Assembly: GCA_029931535.1 (NCBI GenBank)
Contig: JAQPZY010001346.1
Location: 1,488,001 to 1,552,000, forward strand
Length of the DNA stretch: 64,000 bases
Source: Margaritifera margaritifera
Lineage: Eukaryota; Mollusca; Bivalvia; Unionida; Margaritiferidae
Direction: 5' to 3'
The notes beneath the pieces are model-generated. The model made no database searches. It worked only from the letters and a program-made list of their open reading frames with translations, and was not told the DNA's origin. Made by a program: the position numbers and the translations under genes. Positions 24,787 to 36,859 of this stretch are shown piece by piece. Within the stretch, counting starts at the first letter, position 1; the number at the start of each line of letters is the position of its first letter.

Positions 24787-25884
24787 CTGTCCATAGAAAA
24801 TAAAATTATGTTAAATGACAGAAATACTATTACAATTATTGAAATTTATATTTTTAATGAATTGCCTAATTTAAACAACTTAAAAAAGAAACAAAAAAAC
24901 TTCTATTAAGAGTTCTTGGAAGAGAGTGGATTGCAAAAGTTCCCACTCTATAAATGTCTTCAGCAGGGACTAAACAGAGGAACTCTGCAAAAACATACAT
25001 TGCTGTAACCAAAAGTTGTCGCCGCCCATAACTTTACAAAATGATGATCAAGAATGCTGGCTATCAAATTCATGCATTACCAGGGTTAACCATAAAACTG
25101 TGGATACAATAACTATTCACAAAATACACTCAAATTATGCTTGGAATATGTTCCAAATGTGGTTCACTGCTCATCTGATGTAAATTTTCCCTTTTTTCCT
25201 ACTGTTAGCTTTATATTCAACTGAAAAGTTGTAACTTGCTGGAAATTACAGTCCATCTAGTATCCAAAAAGATAATTACTTCACTGTGACAATTATGTTG
25301 CAACACTCAAAATTATACAAGACACTATGCCTCAGGTATAGAAGAATTCAACCTGAATTCCTTATTCCATCAAATTTCTTGCTTCAGCTTAAGGCCTTTC
25401 AATGCTAAATACCCATGTGCTTTTTTTATACTTGTAATGCCACACTTACTTGAACTGATGCTGTAAAAACAAAAGTACATGTACCCATACATTTTATTAA
25501 GTTATTTCATTATTTGTTAAAATAATACAAATTAAACTAATAAATATGTAATAAAGCACCATTCCATCTAAAAATGAATAAATATCAATTTTTTTTTTTA
25601 AAAGGCAAATTTCAAAGTTAATCTGAGTAAAAATCAGTGTAATTTGTATCACCAGTAATTACAAAAAATTAAAAATACAACTTCAGAAATATGACAAAAA
25701 CCTGGTATATCCATGCAAATAACCGGAGACTATGCGATCAAACAATCCATCCCACTACTTACATATGGTCAAGGAATAAAGGTCAAAACAGAGTTACATC
25801 CCGTCTTATGAAATGTCTTGCAAGAGTTCAAGTCACTTCACAGCATTCTGATACCATTAATAAGTATAAATCTCGTTTCTAATA
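24787..25884. other. Intron, no feature
   Basis: AT-rich sequence upstream of exon 4 with homopolymer tracts. Nothing recognised. Confidence 0.45.
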
Positions 25885-26335
25885 AAAATCATTGAACATT
25901 TTGATAATATAAGCCTATTTATCTAGTCTGATTAAAATCTGATAAGAAATAGTTCAAATCATGGAAGCAAGCTCAAGAAATTAAATGCATGATCACCTCA
26001 TTATTAGTCATGGACCTCACTAATTACAGAACCTGGCTGAGGACTTGATATAAGCTCATGTTCCAAGTTTTTCAAAATCAGACTATAAATATGGACTCTT
26101 GATTGGTAACAAGCTCAACCAATCAGATGCATGGATCTCACTCATTATCAACGCATCAAAGATCTTGATGATATAAATCTATATTGCAAGATTGATCAAA
26201 ATCAGATGAGAAATATGGCCTCCAGAGTAATAACAAGTAATAAATGATAAATGCACAACAAAAGATGAACAACCCACAATGCATAATGTACACAGGGCTA
26301 TACCATAGCTCACTTGCTCTTAAGGCCAGGTTAGA
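25885..26335. repeat. Diverged tandem array, ~135-bp unit
   Basis: Units share TCAAAATCAGATGAGAAATA, ATATAA and AACAAGCTCA, with ATGGATCTCACTCATTA between. The end, ATACCATAGCTCACTTGCTC, looks like the terminal tail common to mollusc dispersed repeats. Confidence 0.6.
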
Positions 26336-26345
26336 TAATTACTAT

Positions 26346-26776
26346 TAACAGTCTTTCCAGCAACCCTTCGTGAAAAAGTAGGGATAAAGTAGGGCTACTT
26401 TTTTTTTTTAAAAAAAACATAGGGAAAGATGGAGATATTTAAAAAGAAAAATAGTATGAAATTTATTTAAATTATCAAAAAATAAAACCTTTAGTTGACT
26501 TACTATCATAAACTTGAAGAAAAGCATGCTCTTACTCATATATCAGTTGTCTCTTCAGTCCAGGTTTCCTTTATCTTCTTAAACACCCATCTTTCCTTTT
26601 GCCAAGAAATATTGGGTGGAAAAATACTAAGTGGCAAAATATAAATTTTCTCAACATATGGTTAGCAAACCAGTAATTTTTATCGTATGTTGGCATAAAA
26701 CTGGCCATAAAATTGTTGGGAAAAGTAGTCTAACAAAAAAGTAGGAAAAACTAGGGCCACTGGAAAGACTGTACAT
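26346..26776. mobile_element. Small inverted-repeat element (MITE)
   Basis: ACAGTCTTTCCAG at the left end and CTGGAAAGACTGT at the right end are perfect inverted repeats, followed inward by AGTAGGG/CTAGGG-type similarity (GTAGGAAAAACTAGGGCC on the right). No coding content. No clear target duplication. Confidence 0.6.
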
Positions 26777-27131
26777 GCATTATTAAGTACTACAATAGTA
26801 ACAACAACAACAAAATTTCATTTTTGCAATGCTCATTTACTTTTTTATTTGGTTATCAAACTAGCCAAAGAATTATTGTTTTCACAACTTGAAGAGTGAT
26901 TTGTCATTTCTTTTTTTTCTCCATTTAAACTTTATTAAGATGGCACCTTTGAGGTACTGTGGGCCCAAAATTTGTTGTTCAAGTATGTGCTTGTTTCAAG
27001 TTTTAAAAGTTTCAGGCAACAACAGGACTAAGCAAGTCATTTGCGTGATACCAAAGATTCAAGTAACTGATGTACCAGTTATAAAAGTTTTACTTGTTTC
27101 TCGCTAATTCAATCATTCCAATACTGTAGCA

Positions 27132-29394
27132 CGGGGGTCAGCAACCAATGGCATGTGTGCCCCCCCCCCCCCTTGCCCATATGGCACATCAAAAGATTTT
27201 GTGTGGCACCCAAATTCAAAGAAAAAATTAAATAAAACGTGTATCTATTACAAAAAGAAAGAAAAAATCATCTTGATAGTGTTTATTCATAGCTGCCAAC
27301 CTCGTAAGTCTGATGTACGTAAACCAGAATCAGTGTTTCAAAATATAAAATAAAACTCATCCCTTACATCATTGAGAAGTGCATGTGCATCCTATTGTTT
27401 CTCTGTGCCTGCATTACCAGATCTCTAGTAAAGCAGTGATCACTGTAGTCTAGATCCACATATAGATTTGATCATGGTCTCAATTAGATCAGAGCTGTTA
27501 CAAAGGTATTTATTTTATGCTGATTTAAATAATGTCACTGCTGAAAAAAACAATATTTTCAGCAAGAATGGAGAGGCAAGTATGGTTCTGTACAGCAAGG
27601 TGAATGGATTGTTTGTGCCTTGTGTTGTGAAATTATTGTTGCATGCACCTAGTGTTCTAAGACATTATAAAACAAAACATGAATCATCCCTATCACACAA
27701 GACTGTTGAAGAAAGAGCTAATATATTAAAAAATCTGTTGTGTTATATGAAAAACAAAAAGGTGGCTTTCTTAAATTTCCAAAAAGACATGAAAATTCCA
27801 ACAATGTAAACGAGTCAGCTACAATGTGCACTGCACAAAAAGGAAAACTATTTACTGATGGTGAGTTTTTGAAAGATAGCTTTTTGCAATATGCCGAAGA
27901 TCTCTATGAAGGTTTTGCTAACGACTACATTACTGCTAAAATTTGGGATATACTGCTTTCAGGTTGAAGTGTCCAGTGTTGTGTAAGTGATATGGTTAAT
28001 GATATTGATGGGCAATTGAAAAATTACCTGTGTACCTATAACGTTTTTAGCTTTACTCTAGATGAGAGAACACACATAAATGATATTGCTCGTTTGAGAC
28101 GCATGATTCTATTCAATGGAGCACGAATCTATAGTAAAAGAAGTGCATTCTGCTTTTCCAATGTCCGAAACTTCGAATGGAAAAGATATTCTGAAGATTG
28201 TCTCTTTATTCACAGACTCTGGAAATGATGACAATTTTGATTTAAATAGTAAACTGTTTTCTGTTACTACTGATGTAGCACTAGCCATGACGGGCAAAAA
28301 CACTGGTTTTGCTTCTCCAAAAAGAGTTGGTAGGTCTATTTTAGCCTTTTATTGCATCATTCACCAAGAAAATTCATGCTCGAAATATTCTTCAATTGTT
28401 CTTAATGAAGTAATGTACCCTGTAGGAAAAATTGTTGATACAATTGTTGCTTGCTCGCCACTCACTTACAGGCAGTTCAAAGCTCTCATAGAAGCGATGG
28501 AATCCAATTACAATGATCTTGTAATGCACTAATGTCCAATGGCTGAGTAGACAAAATATTCTCTGTGCTTAACTTAAAATGTTTACTGATAGCGATGAAA
28601 ATCTCCAAGTCTTAGGACAACATTTACACCAGTATATTTCTGAACTGAAAGAAGAGTTTGTTGGACAATTTCAAGGCCTCCAAAACCACGGTGCCATGTT
28701 CAAATATATTTTGAACCCTGAGAAGGCAAATGAAAATGATCCTCAGCTGCAGCACTTCCAGTTTCTTGGAACCGAGTCTTTGGAAATGGAGTTAATTGAT
28801 TTTCAAAGCTCTGACTTGTGGGTAGATACGTTTTCTTCCACAAGGAACCAGATTTAAAAAGATAACAACCAATATTTGGATATTTTTACACATACTTTAT
28901 CTAAATTTCCATCAAAATTCTCTGAAACGAAAAAAGTTGCATCTTTAGTCAACTTTTGGAACCAGAAAATACTGTGAGCAAGTTTTTTTCCTCATGAAAA
29001 ATTCAGTCCCATTCGCAATCGGCTGACAGTAGAAAATTTTGAAGCTCGTCTTGTCTTCATCTCCAAACCACCAGCTATCAACCTGACTTAACACTACTGG
29101 CATCAAGAACAGAAGAAAAAGGGAGTCATTAATTTTAAAAAAAACCATTAATAACCCCGAGTTTCTTTTTTTGAAAAAAGTTATTGGTATTTGGTATTTG
29201 ATTTAGTTTGCAATTCATGCTTAAATGTCTTTGATAATGGTTTACGTTGAAAAAAACCTCGGATATTACTAATGTTCTGTGCCAATTTATTTTTAAATTG
29301 ACAGATTTTGAAAACAAATAGTGGCACTCAAGAAGAATTTTAAAATTTCTGAGTTGAAAAGTGACATCCAATGGAACAAAATTGCTGAACCCTG
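27132..29394 (+). pseudogene. hAT transposase relic (GTF2IRD2/ZBED-like) with TIRs and TSD
   Basis: Element ends CGGGGGTCAGCAA (left) and TTGCTGAACCCTG (right) are near-perfect TIRs. CTGTAGCA (27124-27131) and CTATAGCA (29395-29402) flank it as an 8-bp duplication with one change. Inside, in shifting frames: finger part VLRHYKTKHESSL (~27656), FSFTLDERTHINDIARL (family LDESTD), FSVTTDVALAMTGKNTGF (family TTDGAPAMTGK; first Asp kept, Gly changed to Val), FYCIIHQENSC, YRQFKALIEAMESNYNDLVM and LGQHLHQYISELKEEF. The order fits hAT transposases of the group domesticated in GTF2IRD2. The C-terminal dimerisation block is not recognisable. A C-rich run sits at 27160-27173. Several frameshifts and stops. 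Confidence 0.85.
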
Positions 29395-29639
29395 CTATAG
29401 CATTAAATCTATTTCTTTACACCCCCAAACTAAAACTAGTGAAAGAGCACTCATTAAATTAGCATTTTATGAAATAACAAAATAAAAATTTTGCACCAAA
29501 CTTAAATCATTCTTCTTGCCTGAAGTTATCATGTGGAAACAAAAAAACATGGATAAAATCAAAAGGCTTCTTATTTTGGTTATTCACAACACACATTAAC
29601 AAAATTACAGTGAACAGCTCATTATATGCCAGCTCCATG

Positions 29640-30245
29640 TTTAATAGTCCTCTATGGAAATAACAAACATTGTTGTGCAGAACCCAGTCTTCTTCTTTCA
29701 GTCAGTGCTCTTGTCCTTTGACCTTTTCACCCCAAATTTGATTGGCTTCTTCTATACAGCAAGTGTATGCCATCCACAAAGTTGAACCAATCTTACTGTG
29801 CAGAAACTAGTTTCCTCCTTTTAGTCACAGCAAAAAGGCTTCTTCCTTACTTCCAAGTGCAAGCCAATCACAAAGTTTCGCCCATTTATATGATGTCGAA
29901 ATAATGTCATAGTGCAAAACAACATTTTTATTCTTTCAGTCGCAGTGACAACCCCAAAATCAATACGCTACTTCCTTACTCCAAGTGCAATCAATCCACA
30001 AAGTTGGGTAACTGTAGATGATGGAGAACTTGAGTTATTATGCAGAAATCATTTTTCTTCTTTCAGTCACAGTGACCCTGAAAATTGATATTTTTTTACC
30101 TCAAAATTAAATGGTTCTACCTTATCCCTTGTGCAAATCATCCCTGAAGTTTCGTAACTGTAAATGGTGAAGAACTCAAGTTATTGTGCAGAAACCATGT
30201 TTCTTCTTTCAGTCACAGATGGATGGACAGACAATTGTTACATAA
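29640..30245. repeat. Diverged tandem array, ~150-bp unit
   Basis: Four units share TTATTGTGCAGAAACCA, TTCTTCTTTCAGTCACAGTG, CTTCCTTACTCCAAGTGCAA and CCACAAAGTT. It ends in GATGGATGGACAGAC, as do the other arrays. Confidence 0.8.
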
Positions 30246-30703
30246 TTTACTCCACCTCATAGTGCGCATATAAAATACGGTCTTTAAAATCCACTAGAAT
30301 AAAAATTATTATACAGAAATAAATGCAATGGAAAAGTATATTTTAGTAGCAATGGCCTTAAAGTTACTCACCTATACTCCAGTAGGCTTCTTTTTTTTTT
30401 CTTGAGAAGAAAGAAACACACACATTGAAACTGTTAACTAAAACCAAGTTAATGTGAGCAAACAGCAAAAGTGATGCCTACCCAGCCACCCTGACAGACA
30501 GCAGTATACCATACACATACCATACACACCCTGCAACACAAATGGTCACATGGAAATACCATGTCTTGTTTTTTTGAAACACACATTTTTAACATTGATG
30601 AAAAGAACAATACTGTTTACTGTTTGGGTAATAACAACAACAACAATAATAATAATCTGATGAAGATTAATGATGTGGTAGTAATGGTGATAATCAACTT
30701 TAC

Positions 30704-30750
30704 CTCGGAACTGAATTCTTTGCAGGCCTCTTTCCACAAGCAACATCACC
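30704..30750 (-). CDS. RNF213: RNF213-like coding exon 3: 47-nt microexon
   Basis: A good polypyrimidine/acceptor (TCTAATTTTCCAG) precedes 30750 and donor CCGAG/gtaaag follows 30704. Read in phase 0 it encodes GDVACGKRPAKNSVP plus two bases, giving an Arg with the first base of exon 4. This is the only phase combination that connects exon 2 (ends phase 0) to exon 4 (needs two bases), which no direct exon 2-4 join can do. The residues are a basic, unstructured extension of the linker. No homology is claimed for it; the support is splice sites and phase. Confidence 0.7.
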
Positions 30751-31559
30751 CTGGAAAATTAGACTACAATTAATCATTTAGCCTTAATAAAAATATTACA
30801 TGTCTCTCCTTCTTTCACTCTAACTCCATGTCTTTCTCTCTCTCACAACTATGAACTCCAGTCAGTCTCATCTCAAATGCAACCTATCAAACAATTATAA
30901 AACATTGGGCCCAAGTGGGCCCGAGATTGAGATGCTACTGTCGGTAATAAAAAAATACTGTTTTAAAGGCTGTCTACTGCACATACCATTTAATTGTTGA
31001 AATCTATACTACTCTTAAAAAGTAAAAGATTTTTTTAAGTTACTTTGAAATTGAAAAACAAAATGGTATTCTTATGTATTCTATCGACACATTACAGAAC
31101 CAATCTGTACCAGTCTATTGGGGACCAGAATTGTTCCACCAGTGCAACCAACAGTGCAATCATGCATTCTGAGTAATCCTACTAAGAGTGACCAGTGTAA
31201 ACAAAAAGCTGTAAATTGATTACTATATTGTTGTCACTTGGAGAGTTTACGGTTAATGGCAGCATATTTATTGAGGTGTAATGAGTAATAAAGGGATTAA
31301 AGGTGGTCTATGATGACTTGTAAGTGTCATAAAAATTCATCTAACCATTGGCAGCAGTGAGATAAAAAAGAGAGACCATTACCCAAAATGATTTCAGCTG
31401 AAACACTTGCATACATATTTTGATACTTTGTCTTGTTTCACTGTTATTGTGTTTCTCATGGTGTTTTACAAGTAATATTTAAGGGCAGATCATATATTTT
31501 TTTTTCATCTCAAAATACTGAAATGTACGTTATCTCCCAATGTTAAGTAAAAAGACTAA

Positions 31560-32075
31560 GAAATAAGAAGTTCAACAATGCTTGAAAGTCAAACTTTAAG
31601 TGGGTGCAAGCAAGTAGCAAAAAGTCCCAAGTTTGCATTGTGTGTTTCATGCAAAGTGGATTTAAAGATAGTATATGGAGGAAGAAATTATATCACCAGG
31701 CATATTCTAAGACCATCACATTGGAGCAATGATTCTCCAGTAACAAACACACCCACTTTGAAAGTCTTTTTTTAAACCTGTTCAAAAGTTCTGTCATTGC
31801 CACATTCCATTACTAATATGGAGAGAAGATTCTCCGTTCTTCGAACAATACTGAGTCATTCAAGGGGAAATATGGACCAGAAAACTAATGAGAACCTATT
31901 AAGTGTGAAACTTAATAATCACAGTGAATGTCAACAGTGGTCAGAAGTCAGTGATTTTGTGAGGACCAAAAATGCCTGTGGATTTTATTTAACAAATCTC
32001 TGCACTGAACTACGAGATATACAACTCTTCCTTTTTCATGTAACTGACAATAACCCATCTCGTATTAATTAATTA
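31560..32075 (+). pseudogene. hAT remnant: BED-like finger joined to dimerisation domain
   Basis: The first frame (31578-31775) contains KFALCVSCKVDLKIVYGGRN then YITRHI and a His, the Cys-x2-Cys ... Gly-Gly-x-Asn ... His-x(n)-His pattern of BED-like fingers. The second (31797-32072) has LPHSITNMERRFSVLRTILS, matching the hAT C-terminal dimerisation motif (PHSNA-x-ER-x-FS-x-x-R-K). The catalytic middle of ~400 residues is missing. No TIRs were resolved. Confidence 0.7.
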
Positions 32076-32395
32076 ATTGTATTATTGTAACATTTGCCAT
32101 CAGAATTTGATTTATGTTCAAAACCTGCTGCTGTATTACAATATGGCAAAAAATGCACTTTTTTGTTTTTAGTCCACCTTAAAATGTGTTAAATTTATGT
32201 CTATAAAAAATCCAACCAATTTAAAAGACAATCTAATGATCAAACTTTTAAAATCTACTGATTTTGATGTCCTAGTTCTGTCACATGTATAAGGGTAGGA
32301 GTGACAAAAAATCTGTAACTTTATCTCTGAAGTATTTTTTCTGGCCAGAAAATGCAACTTTAATAGAACGTTGATAATTTGGTTTCATGTTTTAC

Positions 32396-32565
32396 AGCAC
32401 AGCAACACAATTAAGTTATTTAGTGCTAAGGCAGTTGGAGTAAAGTGTCTCGCCAAAGTACACACCACAATAGCCAACTCAGTCTGATCCAGTGGGTAAT
32501 ACTCAAACCACACCCCTTCAGCTACAGTCCAGCACACCAACCAATGAACCACAACAGCTCCTCAG
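32396..32565 (-). mobile_element. SINE, minus orientation
   Basis: On the minus strand a tRNA-like head (GTGGTTCATTGGTTGGTGTG, with a box-B-like GTGGTTTGAGT) is followed by TTGTGGTGTGTACTTTGGCG and AGACACTTTACTCCAACTGC. That second part resembles the conserved core shared by several metazoan SINEs (GTGTCCTTGGGCAAG-type). Confidence 0.5.
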
Positions 32566-32878
32566 AACTTTGATGAAATTTCATAGAAATGTTACGTTAA
32601 GTTTCCCAAATGCCAATGTGCTTTCGATGTAAAGAATATTCTATAGCCATGGAAAAAATGCACATTTTTGACAGAAAATGGGCACTTTTTATGATCTATG
32701 ACCTAACATCCCCAGACTTTTGTCTGACTACATTTGGCAGTGTACACCTTTTTGTTACACAGACCATAACAAGTGAGGCCCCAACATACTAGCTTTGAGC
32801 TAGTGTCATGTACAGATCCATACTTAGCATCAAGTTAATTTCTTGTTTTTTTTTTTCAACCTCCGTCATTTTAGCTAC

Positions 32879-34194
32879 CTTAATTTTCTGCGGAGTATTT
32901 GAATTCTGTGTTGGTCCTCTTCTCATCTCTTTTTCTGATTTTCCATCTCCTCCCCTGTTTGGTTCTATGCCTTCTTTAACCTGGTCCTTGATTGAAGTAT
33001 CATGTTGATTTTCTGCTGCAGAAGCACCAGTTCTTTCCCCAGCAACCACCTGACCATTTTCTGTTCTTTTACTTTTTTCCATTTCAGAGTTTATTTCATT
33101 TCCAGTCTCTTGAATAGGTCCCACCTCTCTGCCCTCATTTTTAGTTCTTTCCACAGCAGCCACCTGACCATTTTCTGTGTTTTCACCTTTGTCCATGTCA
33201 GAGTTTATTTCATTTCCAGTCTCGTGAATAGATACCATCTCTTTGCCCTGATTTTCATGCGTTTTCTCTGTCTCATCTCCAACTACAGTGGATATGCCAC
33301 CATCAACTGCATGTATCTGGTCATTGGGTACTTTTTCCAAATTGGCATCAGGCTGGCTATTACTCGTAACATATTTATCAATCTCCACTATGATTTTTTG
33401 CGGTGATTCTTGCATCTTATTTGAAGACTCAAGGCTACAAGGGTTTGTAATATCCAATGTCTTTTTCTTCCCTTGCTTTCTTCCAGATTTCATCTTCCTC
33501 TTCCAAAACTTTTTTAATTTCTTAGTAACTTGCTTAAGATTGTTTACATTTGTTCCAACAGCTGCATCCGCCCTGCCCATCATTTTCTTGATTTTGTCAA
33601 CTGGTAACTTGGGCTTCTTTTTGAATTTAACTTTGGCTCTCTCCTTATCATGCATTGGAACAGATTCTGTGGACCCCGTCTCTGTTACTTTAGCCAACTC
33701 TTTGCAGGCAGTGTCAAAAGTGGAGTCATCACTGAATTTTTCATCTCCTTCATTATCACCTCTGTTATCATCAGTGCTGTCTGCTGTTATGGCATCAGAA
33801 TCATTACCACTTATGTCAGGCTGAGTCACATCATTCACTTTGCCCTCCAGATCTGCAGTATCTCTCAATGCAGACTCATGATCAGATGAAAAATTTCCCT
33901 TCATATCCTTTGAGTCACCATCAAGGCTATTCTTCTGAACATTTTCTGATATGGAACTACTCTGAGACAAAGGATGCATTGGTTCAACAATTTCTTCTTT
34001 TTTGTCTTCTATATCCCCTGGGGCAGAGGAGACCTGAAATTTGGATGCAGAGTCTTGATCTATGTTGTTTGGACCAGTTTCTGCATCAAACTTGGCATGT
34101 ATGCTAATCACCAATGAATTCTCTGGTGCTGCAGAAGCAGTGATGGAAGAGTTACTGCTGCTCGCATCTTCACTAGAGATGTGGCTGATAGTCT
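32879..34194 (-). CDS. RNF213: RNF213-like coding exon 2: charged linker
   Basis: The exon is 1316 nt, with acceptor TTTTTGCAG at 34195 and donor AAG/gtagct at 32878. It starts ETISHISSEDASSSNSSI and is open throughout. The first half is acidic and Ser-rich; residues encoded around 33640-33450 form a Lys cluster (KKPKLPVDKIKK, KKLKKFWKRKMK, GRKQGKKK) that could be a nuclear-localisation or nucleic-acid contact patch. An in-frame 114-bp tandem duplication (38 residues, 33258-33030) carries ETGNEINS and TENGQV twice. Human RNF213 also has a long low-complexity, Lys-rich linker between its zinc ribbon and beta-sandwich, so position and composition fit though sequence is not conserved. The frame continues past the donor to a stop at 32789; the GT at AAG/gtagct was chosen because it gives phase 0, matching the next exon. 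Confidence 0.78.
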
Positions 34195-35404
34195 CTGCAA
34201 AAATGAAAAATATTTTGATTAACTTGAGCAGTAAAGAATAAATACAAAGAAGTATTATTATCTGAAAACATACAACATATGCAGGGTGACATAGTAAATG
34301 AGGGGCAGTCACTTGGTAATATTCCTATCTGTTTCAAACAGAAAAATAAATGAACCGGAAGTCTTTTGTATATGTGATATTTTTGCAACAGCCTTCAGGG
34401 AGATTCTTTTCTTCTTTTCATGGAAATATTTCCTAAATACAGACAATATATTAAGAAAAACTATATAAATTATACTGACACTCTATTGGGTTAAAAAGCA
34501 TTTCCAGGAATCCACAAATAGACCATTTCTTCTTTTTAACTTCTGAGTGTTAAAACCATTTATAATATTCTCGAGTGATAACATGATTTTAAAATTATTT
34601 GTTTTGGAAAACATACTCAATGTTGTTATGACTCTATGGTCTAAGAAAAATGTAACAGAAAGAAAGTGAAACAAACAAATCAAGTAAAAATCAACAAGCA
34701 ATTTATTTCTAGATAATTAAAATGAAAATCAAAAAGACACTTACAGTAACATGTATTAAAATCCAAATAATCCAATAATAATTAGTGTCCTAATCACAAG
34801 TCCTAAATATAATGTTCCGAATGGTCTTCAATGTCCTGATGTGCCAGTAGTCTTTAATGTGCTGATGTGTCAAAATAAAGTACTCCAAAATATCTTTGAA
34901 TAAGTTCACATAACTCCCAAAATCATCAATTCAGAATCCAAAATCCAAAAGTCTATGAGCACTTTTATAAACCAATGAATATTTTAAATAATTCTTCTCT
35001 CAGAATTTGGAATGACTTTCCGCAACTGTAATGGCTCTTTACAAGACTGATGGTAATGTCGAAACTGAAAAACTGTCCACTAAACATGGTATATATAAAG
35101 AAAGGTCACATGGCAGAACATTTTAGAATAATAAATGTATGTGTGACCATTGACACGTAACTCCTAAGGGAATTCCAGTTTTATCTGTAAACAAAATCAA
35201 CCTTGACCAAAAATTGGAAAAACATCGTGTTTATCAAAACTATCCTTGAACTCAAATATTAAGTAAACAACCTAATTCAAGGACACTAGTTAAACATGTT
35301 TTCCTGATAAACAACATTAAGGTTTAAGCCAATATTAAAGTCAAGAAACATTTGTAATTTCCAAAAAATTTTAGAAAATTATATAAAATTCATACATAAC
35401 AATG
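34195..35404. other. Intron 1, AT-rich, no gene
   Basis: Near 34800-34880 a short motif repeats (TCTTCAATGTCCTGATGTGCC then TCTTTAATGTGCTGATGTGTC in part). Nothing else seen. Confidence 0.4.
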
Positions 35405-35625
35405 TAAGATTAGCACCATTTTCATTTAGGATCAACCAGACATCATTAAAAGTTTTTGGTGAAAACACCATGTCAATATGATCACCCATTCAGAAACAGT
35501 AGCAATAAAAAGATTTTCAAGATGGCCATCATGGCAGCTATATTGGATATAAGATTGGCACCACTTTCATTTCGGACCAACTAGATATCATAAGAAGTTT
35601 ATACTATGCCGAATGGTAGCTGACG
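35405..35625. repeat. Dispersed copy of the 1235-1815 repeat family
   Basis: Contains AGATTTTCAAGATGGCCATC, ATTGGCACCACTTTCATTT and CAACTAGA, the same unit as at 1235-1815; about one and a half units. Confidence 0.75.
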
Positions 35626-35842
35626 GGTGACAGCATTATTATAAGGTGTAGAAACACCTAATTTAAAACAAGCATTTAATGATTTTGTATCACTTTTTTG
35701 ACAATAAATGTTTAAGGTATCTGCATACCTAACTGTTGCTCAGCTGGTAAATATACTTCTTTGTTTCTTATCACTCCCCTTCAAAAAAGCCTTTGCAAAC
35801 ACACACACACATCTGTAAAGTCATGTTTATTTACTATTTCAG

Positions 35843-36041
35843 ATGTTAGCCTTTGAAACTCTATCACTGTAGTAAGAAAATGTCAGAATATCTTAGAACA
35901 AATGGAGAAAAAATCCTTTCCATATATATATATATAATCCGAATTATATCTCTGTATTGGATTTTGTTTAGTTTTTTTCTCAGATATTTTGACATTTTCT
36001 TACTACAATGACAGAGTTTCAAAAGTCTGTGGTTAGCCTAT
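35843..36041. repeat. Short foldback around an (AT)n core
   Basis: GTTAGCCTTTGAAACTCTAT..GTAGTAAGAAAATGTCA at 35846-35888 is inverted at ~35988-36036 (TGACATTTTCTTACTAC ... GGTTAGCC). The loop contains (AT)n at 35926-35937. Confidence 0.75.
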
Positions 36042-36240
36042 TCTTCAGAGTAGTGTGAATTTTGCTTTGAGAACTGAATCCCCTTTCACAAACAGCTTTT
36101 TTTAAAGGCAGAACCGCTGCAATTATGGCCAGTCTGAACAGGTTCGGGAACTGTTTTTCAGCATATATATCCAAAACAAAATTTTCCACAATTCACACAT
36201 TTTATTCCTTGGATATTTCTGTCAATGTATCAGATTTTCT
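35985..36240 (-). pseudogene. hAT transposase C-terminal fragment
   Basis: On the minus strand: LDIYAEKQFPNLFRLAIIAA, VLPLKKAVCERGFSSQSKIH and TTLKNRLTTDF, then a stop. This is the hAT dimerisation block (P-N-L-x-R-L-A ... ERGFS-x-Q-x-x-I-K-x-x-x-RNRL). One arm of the foldback at 35843-36041 copies its last part. Only this tail is present. Confidence 0.75.
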
Positions 36241-36247
36241 GCAAGGC

Positions 36248-36547
36248 CTAAACCATAGTAAACGACATTATACCAGTAATTTCTGTATCACCGCTTTCTG
36301 CGCTATGTTCGGTTAGCAGCAAACCATCAGATTTTTCATCCTCCCTAGTTTCGTCCTTAACAGATGATCTTTCCGTCTCGCTGAATTTCCTAAACATGAC
36401 ACACTGCTGTTGTGCTTCAGACATTTCCCTAATGGCTGATCGATGGATCAATTTACGATACCCCTCCAGGAACCAATTCAATCGGAATATCTCCATAGTT
36501 TCTGCAATACTCCAACAGATCTCCATCATAAAGGTGTTTGTATTCAA
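36248..36547 (-). other. Unrecognised 99-codon open frame
   Basis: A minus-strand frame is rich in Glu/Arg (EAQQQCVMFRKFSETERSS) and lies between the hAT fragment and the DIRS relic. It has a possible donor ACTG/gtataa near 36279 but no convincing acceptor. It could be an alternative linker exon or transposon debris; no homology seen. Confidence 0.2.
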
Positions 36548-36805
36548 ACAATATTCTCCACAGATATAGGATTAATTTAGATCATAGAGAAACCGCAAAA
36601 AAGACAATGATCTGATCAACCTAATTAAAAAACAAAATATTTAAAAATCGCGCATTGGGTACAAGAAATCGCGGAAACTACAGGTAACAACCATCTTTCC
36701 CCCATTGGGTTTTAAAAGTTGCATGACTCGCTGTCATCTTTGCAAGAAACCCGCAATACCGCGACCTGGCAGCATCTCTAGAATAGGTAGGAGTGGGATT
36801 CGTGG

Positions 36806-36823
36806 GGGGGGGGGGGGGGGGGG
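36806..36823. repeat. Poly(G) run
   Basis: An almost pure run of about 18 G at the truncated end of the DIRS copy; a likely assembly or length-variation hotspot. Confidence 0.8.
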
Positions 36824-36859
36824 TATGGGGACTCTGGCCAGAAACCGGGTCAGATTTAT

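Noticed and set aside
32789..32878. C-terminal extension of exon 2 to a stop
   Set aside because: A GT donor at 32878 gives the phase needed; reading on would end the protein before its conserved domain.
32808..33824. Plus-strand open frames opposite exon 2
   Set aside because: Hydrophobic shadow frames of the Lys/Glu-rich exon.
33868..34107. Plus-strand 79-codon frame
   Set aside because: Also antisense to exon 2.
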